The notes under the pieces were generated by a model. The model worked only from the letters and a program-made list of their open reading frames with translations. It was not told the DNA's origin and made no database searches. From positions 1 through 10,558 of the forward strand of contig CALGYL010000170.1 in NCBI GenBank assembly GCA_937934775.1: a stretch of DNA of 10,558 nt, given 5' to 3'. The position numbers were made by a program, and so were the translations under genes. The DNA is from an uncultured Clostridia bacterium. Its GTDB lineage: Bacteria; Bacillota; Clostridia; Christensenellales; Aristaeellaceae. Positions 1-6,724 of the stretch are shown here, piece after piece. Numbering within the stretch: the stretch's first letter is position 1; every line of letters begins with the position of its first letter.

Positions 1-1
1 C

Positions 2-508
2 ATGATGCGCTACATGTTCTCCGCAGACCCCGTGTGCGTGTATTGTGAGGACTTCACCATCCCCGGCTCCTGGTTTACCGGCAAGCCCGCAGCGGTGGCG
101 GTCTTCCAGATGACAAACGATATTCGCTACGTATACATCGGATACTGGGCCTCCCGCGTGATGATGACCACCTGGGAGGGCCGCTGGCGCGCCGAGGGCG
201 AGCGCGGCGTGGCATATTGGGATGAGAACAACGTGATCCACGCGCGCCAACTGAAAGCGGGCTCCATCCAGGAGGAGCACAACTTCAACGTGTACAACGG
301 CAACATCAACTTTAACACCATCAATCCCTCGAAAACGCTGGAAGGGCTGACCTGGCACTCCGGATGCATCGAGAGCATGTTCCAGGCGCTGGATTCGGGC
401 AAGAAGTGCATGACGGACGGCACGGACAACATCAAGAGCATCGCGATGGTCTATGCCGCCATCGAGAGCGCGGAACAGGGCAGGCGGATGGACGTGCGCT
501 ATTGGTAA
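2..508 (+). CDS. Gfo/Idh/MocA-family oxidoreductase, C-terminal fragment (5' end outside window)
   Basis: The first in-frame ATG is at base 2, but the protein opens in the middle of a domain, so the true start must lie upstream. About 168 residues are visible. They look like the C-terminal alpha/beta sheet domain of Gfo/Idh/MocA NAD(P)-dependent sugar oxidoreductases: alternating strands rich in W and Y, then the usual closing helices, with WHSGCIESMFQAL followed by TDGTDNIKSIAMVYAA and a final stretch ending RRMDVRYW. The Rossmann domain and the EKP motif, which would prove the family, are not in view. It is on the same strand as the downstream mannosidase with a 142-base gap, so the two could be co-transcribed. 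Substrate is unknown. A role in modifying the sugar handled by this locus is inference from the neighbours. Confidence 0.75.
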   Translation: MMRYMFSADPVCVYCEDFTIPGSWFTGKPAAVAVFQMTNDIRYVYIGYWASRVMMTTWEGRWRAEGERGVAYWDENNVIHARQLKAGSIQEEHNFNVYNGNINFNTINPSKTLEGLTWHSGCIESMFQALDSGKKCMTDGTDNIKSIAMVYAAIESAEQGRRMDVRYW

Positions 509-599
509 TCACCGGGAACGGTTGAAGAGGACGCTGAAGCTTACAAAAACGTCTGGGGGAGAGCGAAATCCCCGGCGGCACAATCAGAATTTACTCAGG

Positions 600-630
600 A
601 TGGCGCGACCCCTTGCGGGCATCGCGCCAT
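600..630 (+). promoter_or_regulatory. Stem-loop directly upstream of the mannosidase ribosome binding site
   Basis: ATGGCGCGA (600-608) and TCGCGCCAT (622-630) form a perfect 9-bp stem; CCC/GGG pairs inside the loop (609-611 with 617-619) can extend it. The Shine-Dalgarno AAAGGAGG starts six bases after the stem. No T-run follows, so it is a poor intrinsic terminator. An intercistronic processing or translation-tuning hairpin is possible. The rest of the 509-650 gap shows no convincing promoter by eye. Confidence 0.45.
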
Positions 631-650
631 TTGGCAAAGGAGGAAGCCTT

Positions 651-3113
651 ATGGAACAGACCATCCACATGATTGGCAACGCGCACATCGATCCGGTTTG
701 GCTATGGCGGTGGCAGGAGGGGCTGGCGGAGATCAAGGCCACGTACCGGGCCGCGTTGGACCGCATGGACGAGTTTCCGGAGTTCGTTTTCACCTCGGCC
801 TGCGCCGCGTACTTTGACTGGATCGAGCGCAGCGCGCCGGAGATGTTTGAGGAACTGCGAAAGAGGATTGCCGAGGGAAGGCTTGTGCTGGTGGGCGGCT
901 TCTGGGTGCAGCCGGACTGCAACATCCCGTCCGGGGAATCCTTCTGCCGCCACGCGCTGTACAGCCAGCGGTATTTTCAGGAAAAATTCGGTCGTATTGC
1001 CACGGCGGGCTACAATGTGGACTCCTTCGGCCACAACGGCATGCTGCCCCAGATTCTGGTCAAATCCGGCATGGACAACTATGTGTTCATGCGGCCGGAC
1101 GAGCGGGAGAAGGACATCCCGGCGAGTTTGTTTCGTTGGCGCAGCCCCGACGGCAGCACGGTGCGCGCGTTCCGCATCCCCATCAGCTACGGCGAGTGGA
1201 CGCGGCACCTGGACATGCGCGATTACCCCGGCCTGCATGTGGCCGTGGTCAAGATTCTGGAAACACAGGGGCTTTCGCAGCGCGAGAACCTTCCAATGAT
1301 GTGTTTTTACGGCGTCGGAAACCACGGCGGCGGTCCGACCATCAAAGCGCTCAAGGCCATTACCGCGTATAAAAATGAAAATCGCGGCGCCGTGTGCTTC
1401 TCCTCGCCTGACGCGTATTTTTCCGCCGCGCCCGCCGACGGACTGATGACGATAACGGACGATCTGCAGCACCACGCCAGCGGCTGCTACGCCGCCAACT
1501 CGGCCGTTAAAGCGCTGAACCGCCGGGCCGAAAACCGTCTTCTGACCGCCGAGAAGCTGATGGCCTGTGCGCATATGCTCATGGAGCATCCTTATGACAA
1601 GGCGCTTCTGGAGCGGGCATGGCGCAAGCTGCTGTTCAACCAGTTCCACGACATTCTGGCGGGCTGCTGCGTCAAGGAGGCCTATGAGGACGCAACCGAA
1701 GCGTTCGGCGAGACGCTGAACATCGCGGCGGAGTTGGCCAACGGCGCGCTGCAGAAGATCTCCTGGAACGTGGACACTTCCGGCGGGATGGCCCCGGTTC
1801 TGTCCAAGGAGAGCGACTGGGTGTTGTGGGAGCGGGAGGAGCGCGGTGTCCCGGTCGTGATCTTCAACCCCCATTCTTTCGCGGTGGAGGCAAGTATCCG
1901 AATCAACAAGGAGATCGCCGGCGCGACAAACCACGAGGGAAGACCGGTGCCCGTTCAAAGGGTGCGCGGCGGTCAGACCAACGCCGGAGACCTTTACAAT
2001 GCGCTGTTTCCGGCCCAACTCCCGCCGCTGGGCTACGCCGTCTACTGGATATTCAAGACGAGAACCTTTGAGCGGGTCAGGGGCGGGGGCGAAGTTTTCG
2101 CCGGTGAAAACGCGCTGGAGAATTCGCGGATTCGCGTGGAATTCTCCCCGGAGACGGGTGAGATTTCTTCCATTCTGGACAAAGCCCGGGGAGAAGCGCT
2201 GCTCGCCGGGCCTTGCCGCGCCTCGGTCGTAGACGAATCGGACAGCGACACCTGGGCGCACAACATCTTCGAGTTTTCCAGAGAGATCGGGCAGTTTGGG
2301 AACCCCACCTTCCGCATAACCGAAAACGGGCCGCTGCGCGCCGCTCTCCGGGTGGAGCAACAGTTTGAGGACACGCTGATCCGCCGGGACTACAGCCTGA
2401 TGGCGGACCGCGCCCAGCTGGACGTATGCGTCCGGATGGACGTACGCCTCCGGCACCGGCAGATCAAATTCTGCTTCCCGCTGACGGAGGAGGGCGATAG
2501 GCCGGTCTATTCCATGCCCTATGGGTTCATCGAAAAGCAGCCGGACGGGCTGGAGGAGCCCGCCCAGCAGTGGGTCGCGGTGGGAAAAGGCGGCGCGCCC
2601 CGGTTCGCGCTGCTCAACGACGCAAAGTACAGCTTTTCCATGAAGGGCCAAACCCTTCGGATGACGGCGGTCCGCACGCCTGCCTTTGCCGATCATTATG
2701 GCGAGCGGGACGGCCTGATGGAGTACATGGATCAGGGTGTAAGCGAATTCCGCTACGCGCTTTTGATCCACCCGGAATCCATGGACGGGATCGTGCGCGC
2801 CGCCCGGCTTTTGAATCAGCCGCCGGAGATGATCGTCGAAACCTACCACAAAGGGCGCCTGCCGCTCCGGCAGAGCGGGATGGAAATCGCAGGCGGCCGC
2901 GTCATCGCGGAGGTGCTCAAGCGCGCGGAGGCGGACGATGGATATATTCTCAGGCTCTTTGACGCCTCCGGGCAGGGCGCAAAGGATGTATTGGTCCGCT
3001 GCGCGGGCCGTGAGGCGCGCCTCGACTTCAAGCCACAGGAGATTAAAACAGTGTTCCTGCCGGATTGCGAGTCCATGCCCGTGAGGGAGACCATGATACC
3101 CGAGATGGATTGA
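651..3113 (+). CDS. Alpha-mannosidase, glycoside hydrolase family 38
   Basis: An 820-residue GH38 retaining, zinc-dependent alpha-mannosidase that hydrolyses terminal alpha-mannosyl residues. The start is ATG 651, seven bases after AAAGGAGG; the open frame extends upstream to 453 but those extra residues are not family-like. The catalytic domain opens with GNAHIDPVWLW, giving zinc ligands His12 and Asp14. YNVDSFGHNG carries the nucleophile Asp124, which is also a zinc ligand. GNHGGGPT lies near residue 224. NQFHDIL gives the fourth zinc ligand, His333, in the helical middle domain. The remainder is the large beta-sandwich C-terminal region, and the total length is normal for bacterial members. 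There is no signal peptide, so it acts in the cytoplasm on imported substrate, which fits the sugar ABC transporter downstream. Exact linkage cannot be read from sequence; N-glycan-derived mannosides or a mannosyl conjugate such as mannosylglycerate (as for MngB) are candidates. Confidence 0.95.
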   Translation: MEQTIHMIGNAHIDPVWLWRWQEGLAEIKATYRAALDRMDEFPEFVFTSACAAYFDWIERSAPEMFEELRKRIAEGRLVLVGGFWVQPDCNIPSGESFCRHALYSQRYFQEKFGRIATAGYNVDSFGHNGMLPQILVKSGMDNYVFMRPDEREKDIPASLFRWRSPDGSTVRAFRIPISYGEWTRHLDMRDYPGLHVAVVKILETQGLSQRENLPMMCFYGVGNHGGGPTIKALKAITAYKNENRGAVCFSSPDAYFSAAPADGLMTITDDLQHHASGCYAANSAVKALNRRAENRLLTAEKLMACAHMLMEHPYDKALLERAWRKLLFNQFHDILAGCCVKEAYEDATEAFGETLNIAAELANGALQKISWNVDTSGGMAPVLSKESDWVLWEREERGVPVVIFNPHSFAVEASIRINKEIAGATNHEGRPVPVQRVRGGQTNAGDLYNALFPAQLPPLGYAVYWIFKTRTFERVRGGGEVFAGENALENSRIRVEFSPETGEISSILDKARGEALLAGPCRASVVDESDSDTWAHNIFEFSREIGQFGNPTFRITENGPLRAALRVEQQFEDTLIRRDYSLMADRAQLDVCVRMDVRLRHRQIKFCFPLTEEGDRPVYSMPYGFIEKQPDGLEEPAQQWVAVGKGGAPRFALLNDAKYSFSMKGQTLRMTAVRTPAFADHYGERDGLMEYMDQGVSEFRYALLIHPESMDGIVRAARLLNQPPEMIVETYHKGRLPLRQSGMEIAGGRVIAEVLKRAEADDGYILRLFDASGQGAKDVLVRCAGREARLDFKPQEIKTVFLPDCESMPVRETMIPEMD

Positions 3114-3174
3114 CGTGCCTTTCGCGAACGGAGCGGCCGTCGGCCCCGAAGGAAAGGCAATGTCGGCTGGGCGC

Positions 3175-3209
3175 GCTCCCGCGCCAATCCCTGGCGCGGG
3201 GGTTTGCGA
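3175..3209 (+). terminator. GC-rich terminator-like hairpin after the mannosidase gene
   Basis: CCCGCGCCA (3178-3186) and TGGCGCGGG (3192-3200) pair perfectly around the five-base loop ATCCC, and the stem extends by G-T and C-G pairs (3175-3177 with 3201-3203). It lies about 60 bases after the mannosidase stop and upstream of the next promoter, as expected for a terminator. The following bases contain only three Ts (3203-3205), so intrinsic termination may be weak or incomplete. Confidence 0.55.
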
Positions 3210-3212
3210 TTG

Positions 3213-3231
3213 CGTTGCGTTTAGCGCAACG
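3213..3231. promoter_or_regulatory. Palindrome upstream of the transporter promoter, possible operator
   Basis: CGTTGCG (3213-3219) and CGCAACG (3225-3231) are a perfect 7-bp inverted repeat with a five-base spacer, centred on 3222. It ends five bases before the putative -35 box of the binding-protein gene. That position suits an activator site or an operator, although the same sequence could fold as a small hairpin in read-through mRNA. No regulator is assigned. Confidence 0.4.
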
Positions 3232-3236
3232 GTCCG

Positions 3237-3265
3237 TTGTAACGAAAACGAAACGCTGATACGAT
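3237..3265 (+). promoter_or_regulatory. Sigma-70/A-type promoter for the sugar ABC transporter
   Basis: TTGTAA at 3237-3242 (four of six consensus matches) and TACGAT at 3260-3265 (four of six) are separated by exactly 17 bases. Initiation near 3272 would give a leader of about 80 bases before ATG 3353. The -35 box lies inside a short dyad, CGTT-GT-AACG (3235-3244), so a bound regulator could compete with polymerase here. Confidence 0.55.
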
Positions 3266-3278
3266 ATAGCTGGCTGAA

Positions 3279-3331
3279 TTGCCGAGAGTGCGGCGATGAA
3301 AATGTGCGAAAAGCTGCATGTTTCGCACGTT
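3279..3331 (+). promoter_or_regulatory. Two tandem hairpins in the leader of the binding-protein mRNA
   Basis: The first hairpin is TTGCCG (3279-3284) with CGGCGA (3291-3296), including one G-T pair and a six-base loop. The second is longer: AATGTGCGAAA (3301-3311) with TTTCGCACGTT (3321-3331), 11 bp with one G-T pair and a nine-base loop. It ends eight bases before the Shine-Dalgarno AAGGAGGAG (3339-3347). Stabilisation of a highly expressed binding-protein mRNA, or control of its translation, are possible roles. I do not recognise a known riboswitch class. Confidence 0.4.
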
Positions 3332-3352
3332 GGAAATTAAGGAGGAGAAACC

Positions 3353-4729
3353 ATGAAGAAGGTCTGGTCGGTGCTGCTGGTGGTCGCGGTTTTGATGAGT
3401 TTGTGCGTTGGTTTTGCCGGCGCGGCGTCGGCGGAGGGGGATACCATCACCCTCAACTTCTGGGGCTGGGGCACCGAGTGGAACGACTACTACGACTATT
3501 TCCTCAAAACTCATCCCGATACCAAGATCCGCCTCAATATCATCTCCAAAGCGTGGGATGAGTACCAGGTCGCGCTGGATACCGCGCTGGCCAGCGGCGG
3601 CTCCGCGCAGGACTATCCGGATCTGTTTTGCGCGGAAAGCTCCTTTGTACAGAAGTACATCAGCAGTGAGTACTCCATGAACCTGCTCAACCTGGATCCC
3701 AATTTCCTGACCACATTGAAAGCGGCGGGCGCGGCCGAGTACGCGCTGGGCGTTGGCACCGACGCCAGCGGCACCCTGAAGGGCATCTCTTTCCAGAACT
3801 GCGCGCTGGGCTTCTACTATCGGGTCTCCCTGGCTGAAAAGTACCTGGGCACCTCCGATCCCGCCAAGGTGCAGGAATCCTTCAAGGATTTGGACACCAT
3901 GATCGCCACCGCCGAAAAAATCCACAAGGACTCGAACGGAACGGTCGCGCTGTGCTCCTCGATCGACGATCTGAGCAGCACCTACTACGGCACCTTCGAG
4001 CAGCCGCTGGTGGCGGACGGCAAGATCTACCTCGGGCCGGAGCTTATCCGCTATGTGGACGACATGAAGTACATGGTGGACAACGGCATGGTCAACAACA
4101 CCAAGCTCTTTGACACCGCCTGGACCAACGACATCAACGACCAGAATGAGATCAAGGTCTTCGGTTTCGGCGGCGCCCCGTGGAAGTTCAACCTGAAGAT
4201 CGCCACGCAGGATGTGTCCACCTCCGGAGACTGGCACGTAACCAGCTCCATCGTTCCCTCCTTCAACGGCGGCACCTGGCTGGGCGTTGGCAAGGATGCC
4301 GACCCCGCCAAGTACCAGGCCATTTTGGAGTTCCTCAACTTCTGGGGCGTCGATGCCAGCGAGAATGGCCTGGGTCAGTACCTGGCCAATGCGGGCGACT
4401 GCCCGGTGCTCACCTCCGCGATAGACCGCCTGTCCAAGGACTTTTCCCTCAAGGCTGCGGGCGGCCAGAACACGCTGGAAGTCTACGCCCAGAACATTGA
4501 AAATTTCCCCGCGGATTCCCTGGCCGTCAAAAACTTCAACTACTACACCGGCACCGCTCGCGACTATCTGAGCACCGCCGTCGAAGCCTGGATTTCCGGC
4601 GAGACCGGCAGTCTGCAGGAGACGATGGAATATTACGTGGAGCAGGTTGAAAGCACCATCGACATCAGTGAGCAGCCGGACGTGGCAGCGGCCGTCGCCG
4701 CCTACGAGGCCTGGAAGGCCGCCCGCTGA
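3353..4729 (+). CDS. Extracellular sugar-binding protein of a CUT1 ABC importer
   Basis: A 458-residue family 1 solute-binding protein that captures a sugar or oligosaccharide outside the membrane and delivers it to the two permeases encoded next. ATG 3353 follows AAGGAGGAG by five bases. The N-terminus is a classical signal peptide: MKK, a hydrophobic core to about residue 25, and an AxA-type signal peptidase I site at ASA before EGD (residues 25-30). The mature part starts with a strand plus FWGWGTEW, aromatic residues of the kind that stack on sugars, and is about 430 residues long, normal for the family. The only Cys in the signal region, Cys18, follows MSL and lacks the small residue at -1, so there is no proper lipobox. 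That is unusual if the host is a monoderm, where these proteins are normally lipoproteins. Ligand is not readable; a mannoside is inferred from the adjacent GH38 gene. Confidence 0.9.
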   Translation: MKKVWSVLLVVAVLMSLCVGFAGAASAEGDTITLNFWGWGTEWNDYYDYFLKTHPDTKIRLNIISKAWDEYQVALDTALASGGSAQDYPDLFCAESSFVQKYISSEYSMNLLNLDPNFLTTLKAAGAAEYALGVGTDASGTLKGISFQNCALGFYYRVSLAEKYLGTSDPAKVQESFKDLDTMIATAEKIHKDSNGTVALCSSIDDLSSTYYGTFEQPLVADGKIYLGPELIRYVDDMKYMVDNGMVNNTKLFDTAWTNDINDQNEIKVFGFGGAPWKFNLKIATQDVSTSGDWHVTSSIVPSFNGGTWLGVGKDADPAKYQAILEFLNFWGVDASENGLGQYLANAGDCPVLTSAIDRLSKDFSLKAAGGQNTLEVYAQNIENFPADSLAVKNFNYYTGTARDYLSTAVEAWISGETGSLQETMEYYVEQVESTIDISEQPDVAAAVAAYEAWKAAR

Positions 4730-4767
4730 CAGCAGACACCCGTTCAGCCGGGCCATGAGGCCCTTTG

Positions 4768-4802
4768 CGCAAACGGGGGAGCAAGGCGCTCCCCCGTTTG
4801 CG
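4768..4802 (+). promoter_or_regulatory. Perfect 15-bp intercistronic stem-loop between binding protein and permease
   Basis: Bases 4768-4782 (CGCAAACGGGGGAGC) and 4788-4802 are exact reverse complements around the five-base loop AAGGC. It begins 38 bases after the binding-protein stop. The sequence after it is GC-rich with no T-run, so it does not look like a full intrinsic terminator. Such hairpins in sugar ABC operons are known to protect the upstream message or cause partial termination, so that binding protein greatly exceeds permease; that role here is inferred. Confidence 0.7.
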
Positions 4803-4841
4803 GGCCGCATTCATCCGGACATTCCAAAGGGCAATCAAGAC

Positions 4842-4848
4842 GGGGGTG
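4842..4848 (+). promoter_or_regulatory. Ribosome binding site that places the permease start at TTG 4855
   Basis: GGGGGTG at 4842-4848 differs by one base from the ideal GGAGGTG and is six bases from TTG 4855. No ATG is available in frame near here. An upstream TTG at 4765 would sit on the left edge of the stem-loop with no visible binding site; GTG 4846 is within the GGGGGTG element itself. Confidence 0.5.
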
Positions 4849-4854
4849 TTGCTG

Positions 4855-5763
4855 TTGAAGCGATACAAAAGAAGCGGCTACCGCGTGGAATATGGCCGGT
4901 ACGGCTATTATTTCGCCGCGCCGTTCGTGATTGGGTATCTTCTTTTTTCGCTGTACCCGCTGGCGTACACCGTTGCCATCAGCTTTTCTGACATGCGGGG
5001 GTTCGCGTCCAATTCGATGAATTTTGTCGGGTTTGACAACTACTATTGGTCGCTGATCAAAAACGCCAGCTTTCTTCAAACACTGAAAAACACGCTGGTC
5101 ATGTGGAGTGTCAGCTATCTTTTCCAGTTTCCGCTGGGCATTATCGTGGCGTCCTGGTTTTGCAACAAGCGGCTGAACATACGCGGGCAGGGCTTCTATA
5201 AATTCATGATTTACATGCCCAACATTATCACCGTCAGCGCGATCGCGGTGATGTGCTATTCGCTTTTCTGCTTCCCGGGCGGGCAGGCGAATTCGCTTTT
5301 GAAATCCATCGGCCTCATCGACAAGGATATCCAGTACCTGACCAATTTCCGGTTCGTTCGCGGGTTGATCTCCTACATCGATTTCTGGCGGTTTTGGGGC
5401 TATGGAATGCTGGTGACTCTGGCGGCAATGCTGGGGGTCAACCCTGAATTGTACGAGGCCGCGGACATCGACGGCGCGAACCGGTGGCAGTCTTTCTGGC
5501 GCATCACGCTTCCCTCCATCAAAAACGTGATGATTTTTCTGGTCGTCAGCGGAATCTCCGGCGGGCTTCAGATGTACGATACGCCCAAGCTGCTTGGTAC
5601 GTCCAAGTACACCAAGACCATGACGGTGCTGATCTACGAGCAGGCGTTTTCCGGGGATTATAAATACAACGTGGCGGCCGCCATGTCGATGCTGGTGTTT
5701 CTGCTCGCGGTCATCATCAACCTTGCCGTTCTCAATCTGCGTCGTGAGAAGGAGGGAAGGTAA
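4855..5763 (+). CDS. Sugar ABC transporter permease, MalF/UgpA-like (CUT1)
   Basis: First integral membrane subunit of the importer. From TTG 4855 it is 302 residues, the usual size, beginning with a short basic segment (KRYKRSGYR) before the first membrane helix (YYFAAPFVIGYLLF), which is the pattern expected for this family. A frame start at TTG 4765 would add 30 residues read from the intercistronic hairpin and is less likely. Several hydrophobic helices follow. The cytoplasmic EAA loop that docks on the ATPase is clear at residues 201-220: EAADIDGANRWQSFWRITLP. The last residues (LRREKEGR) are a basic cytoplasmic tail. It overlaps nothing: its TAA is immediately followed by the ATG of the second permease. 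No ATP-binding subunit is encoded in the window; CUT1 systems often use a shared MsmK/MsiK-type ATPase encoded elsewhere. Confidence 0.9.
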   Translation: MKRYKRSGYRVEYGRYGYYFAAPFVIGYLLFSLYPLAYTVAISFSDMRGFASNSMNFVGFDNYYWSLIKNASFLQTLKNTLVMWSVSYLFQFPLGIIVASWFCNKRLNIRGQGFYKFMIYMPNIITVSAIAVMCYSLFCFPGGQANSLLKSIGLIDKDIQYLTNFRFVRGLISYIDFWRFWGYGMLVTLAAMLGVNPELYEAADIDGANRWQSFWRITLPSIKNVMIFLVVSGISGGLQMYDTPKLLGTSKYTKTMTVLIYEQAFSGDYKYNVAAAMSMLVFLLAVIINLAVLNLRREKEGR

Positions 5764-6618
5764 ATGCACAAGAGCATCAGTCGCGGTGTGGGGATCCTGG
5801 CCGTCCGGCGCGTGCTTATCCACGCATTCCTGATACTGCTTTGCGCGGTGACCATCCTGCCACTATGGATGATCCTCGTCAACGCGACATCCAGCAACAA
5901 CGAAATCAATCTGGGCATCTCGTTGATTCCCAAAGACAACCTTCTTCAGAACTGGCAGGATTTCATCGGCTTTGGGGTCAACCCTTTTCAGTGCCTGTTC
6001 AACAGCCTGGTCATCTCCCTTGGAACCGCCTTTGTCAGCCTTTACGCGTCTGCCATGATGGCTTACTCCCTGGTGGTGTATGAGTACAGGTTTCGAAAGT
6101 TCCTGGCGGGCTTGGTAATCTGCCTGCTCATGGTTCCCGGGCAGATCGTGGCCATCGGCTACTACAAACTGGCCTATTCCGTCGGCCTGACAAACAATTT
6201 CCTGGCGCTGATTCTGCCCTCGATCGCGGCGCCGGCTGCTGTCTACTTCATTCGCCAGTATCTGCGGGATGCGATTTCACTGGAATTTGTCCAGGCCGGC
6301 CGCATTGACGGCGCGTCCGAGTTCGGCATTTTCAACCGCATCATGATGCCCATCATGATGCCGGCCATCTACACCCAGGCGATCTTCACGTTTGTCGGAT
6401 CGTGGAACACGCTGTTCATGCCCACGCTGCTGCTGTCCAACCCCAAAATGAGCACGCTTCCGATGATGGTCGCGATGCTGAAGGCGGACACCTACCGGGA
6501 ACAGCTGGGCGCACAGTATCTGGGCATCGCCTTTGCCGTGCTGCCGATTACGCTGATCTATTTTATGATCTCCCGCCAGATCATCGGGGGCATTGCGCTG
6601 GGTGGGATCAAGGAATGA
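5764..6618 (+). CDS. Sugar ABC transporter permease, MalG/UgpE-like (CUT1)
   Basis: Second integral membrane subunit, 284 residues, normal for the MalG-like partner. ATG 5764 directly abuts the TAA of the first permease, and its Shine-Dalgarno AAGGAGGG (5749-5756) lies inside that gene's last codons, so translation is probably coupled. The protein has an N-terminal helix (LIHAFLILLCAVTILPLWMILV), a periplasmic-type loop with NLLQNWQDF, and further helices. The EAA loop is at about residues 177-196 as QAGRIDGASEFGIFNRIMMP, a slightly degenerate version with QAG in place of EAA but the invariant DGA kept. The C-terminus, GGIALGGIKE, is the typical ending of this subfamily. It is the last transporter gene; the next gene is convergent. 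Confidence 0.92.
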   Translation: MHKSISRGVGILAVRRVLIHAFLILLCAVTILPLWMILVNATSSNNEINLGISLIPKDNLLQNWQDFIGFGVNPFQCLFNSLVISLGTAFVSLYASAMMAYSLVVYEYRFRKFLAGLVICLLMVPGQIVAIGYYKLAYSVGLTNNFLALILPSIAAPAAVYFIRQYLRDAISLEFVQAGRIDGASEFGIFNRIMMPIMMPAIYTQAIFTFVGSWNTLFMPTLLLSNPKMSTLPMMVAMLKADTYREQLGAQYLGIAFAVLPITLIYFMISRQIIGGIALGGIKE

Positions 6619-6668
6619 CGGGGTTCCGGTTTCAGCCTCAGAGCGATGGTCTTTCACACGTTGCACTT

Positions 6669-6709
6669 ACAAAATGAGAAAGCAGCTGCCGCCAGTCATG
6701 AAGCAGCTG
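6669..6709 (-). terminator. Weak terminator candidate for the AraC-family gene
   Basis: Read on the minus strand, CAGCTGC (6709-6703) and GCAGCTG (6689-6683) can form a 7-bp stem with a 13-base loop, followed by a T-rich stretch CTTTCTCATTTT. It starts 16 bases after the regulator's stop codon. Stem and tail are both modest. On the plus strand no T-run follows, so I see no clear terminator for the permease operon in 6619-6724. Confidence 0.3.
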
Positions 6710-6724
6710 ACGATGGCACGCCTA

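Noticed and set aside
453..650. N-terminal extension of the mannosidase frame by 66 codons
   Set aside because: It overlaps the upstream oxidoreductase and the 600-630 hairpin, is basic and non-family-like, and ATG 651 has an excellent ribosome site with the family's normal opening motif.
702..2849. Very long open frame (715 codons) on the minus strand, opposite the mannosidase gene
   Set aside because: It is a shadow of a GC-rich gene: the plus-strand frame encodes a complete GH38 enzyme with all catalytic residues, while the minus-strand protein has no recognisable motif, is His/Arg/Gly/Val-rich, and has no ribosome site.
3221..4810. Long open frame (529 codons) on the minus strand, opposite the binding-protein gene
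   Set aside because: It is antisense to a clear solute-binding protein, and its composition and lack of any domain pattern mark it as a codon-bias shadow.
4744..5823. Minus-strand open frame of 359 codons, opposite the first permease
   Set aside because: It is antisense to the permease with its EAA loop; the translated product is rich in His, Asp and Arg with no domain pattern.
6619..6724. Direct repeat AAGCAGCTG (6680-6688 and 6701-6709), considered as an attachment site or mobile-element trace
   Set aside because: Nine bases, 21 apart, with no integrase, insertion sequence or tRNA nearby. It is better explained as the two arms of a small hairpin or as chance.
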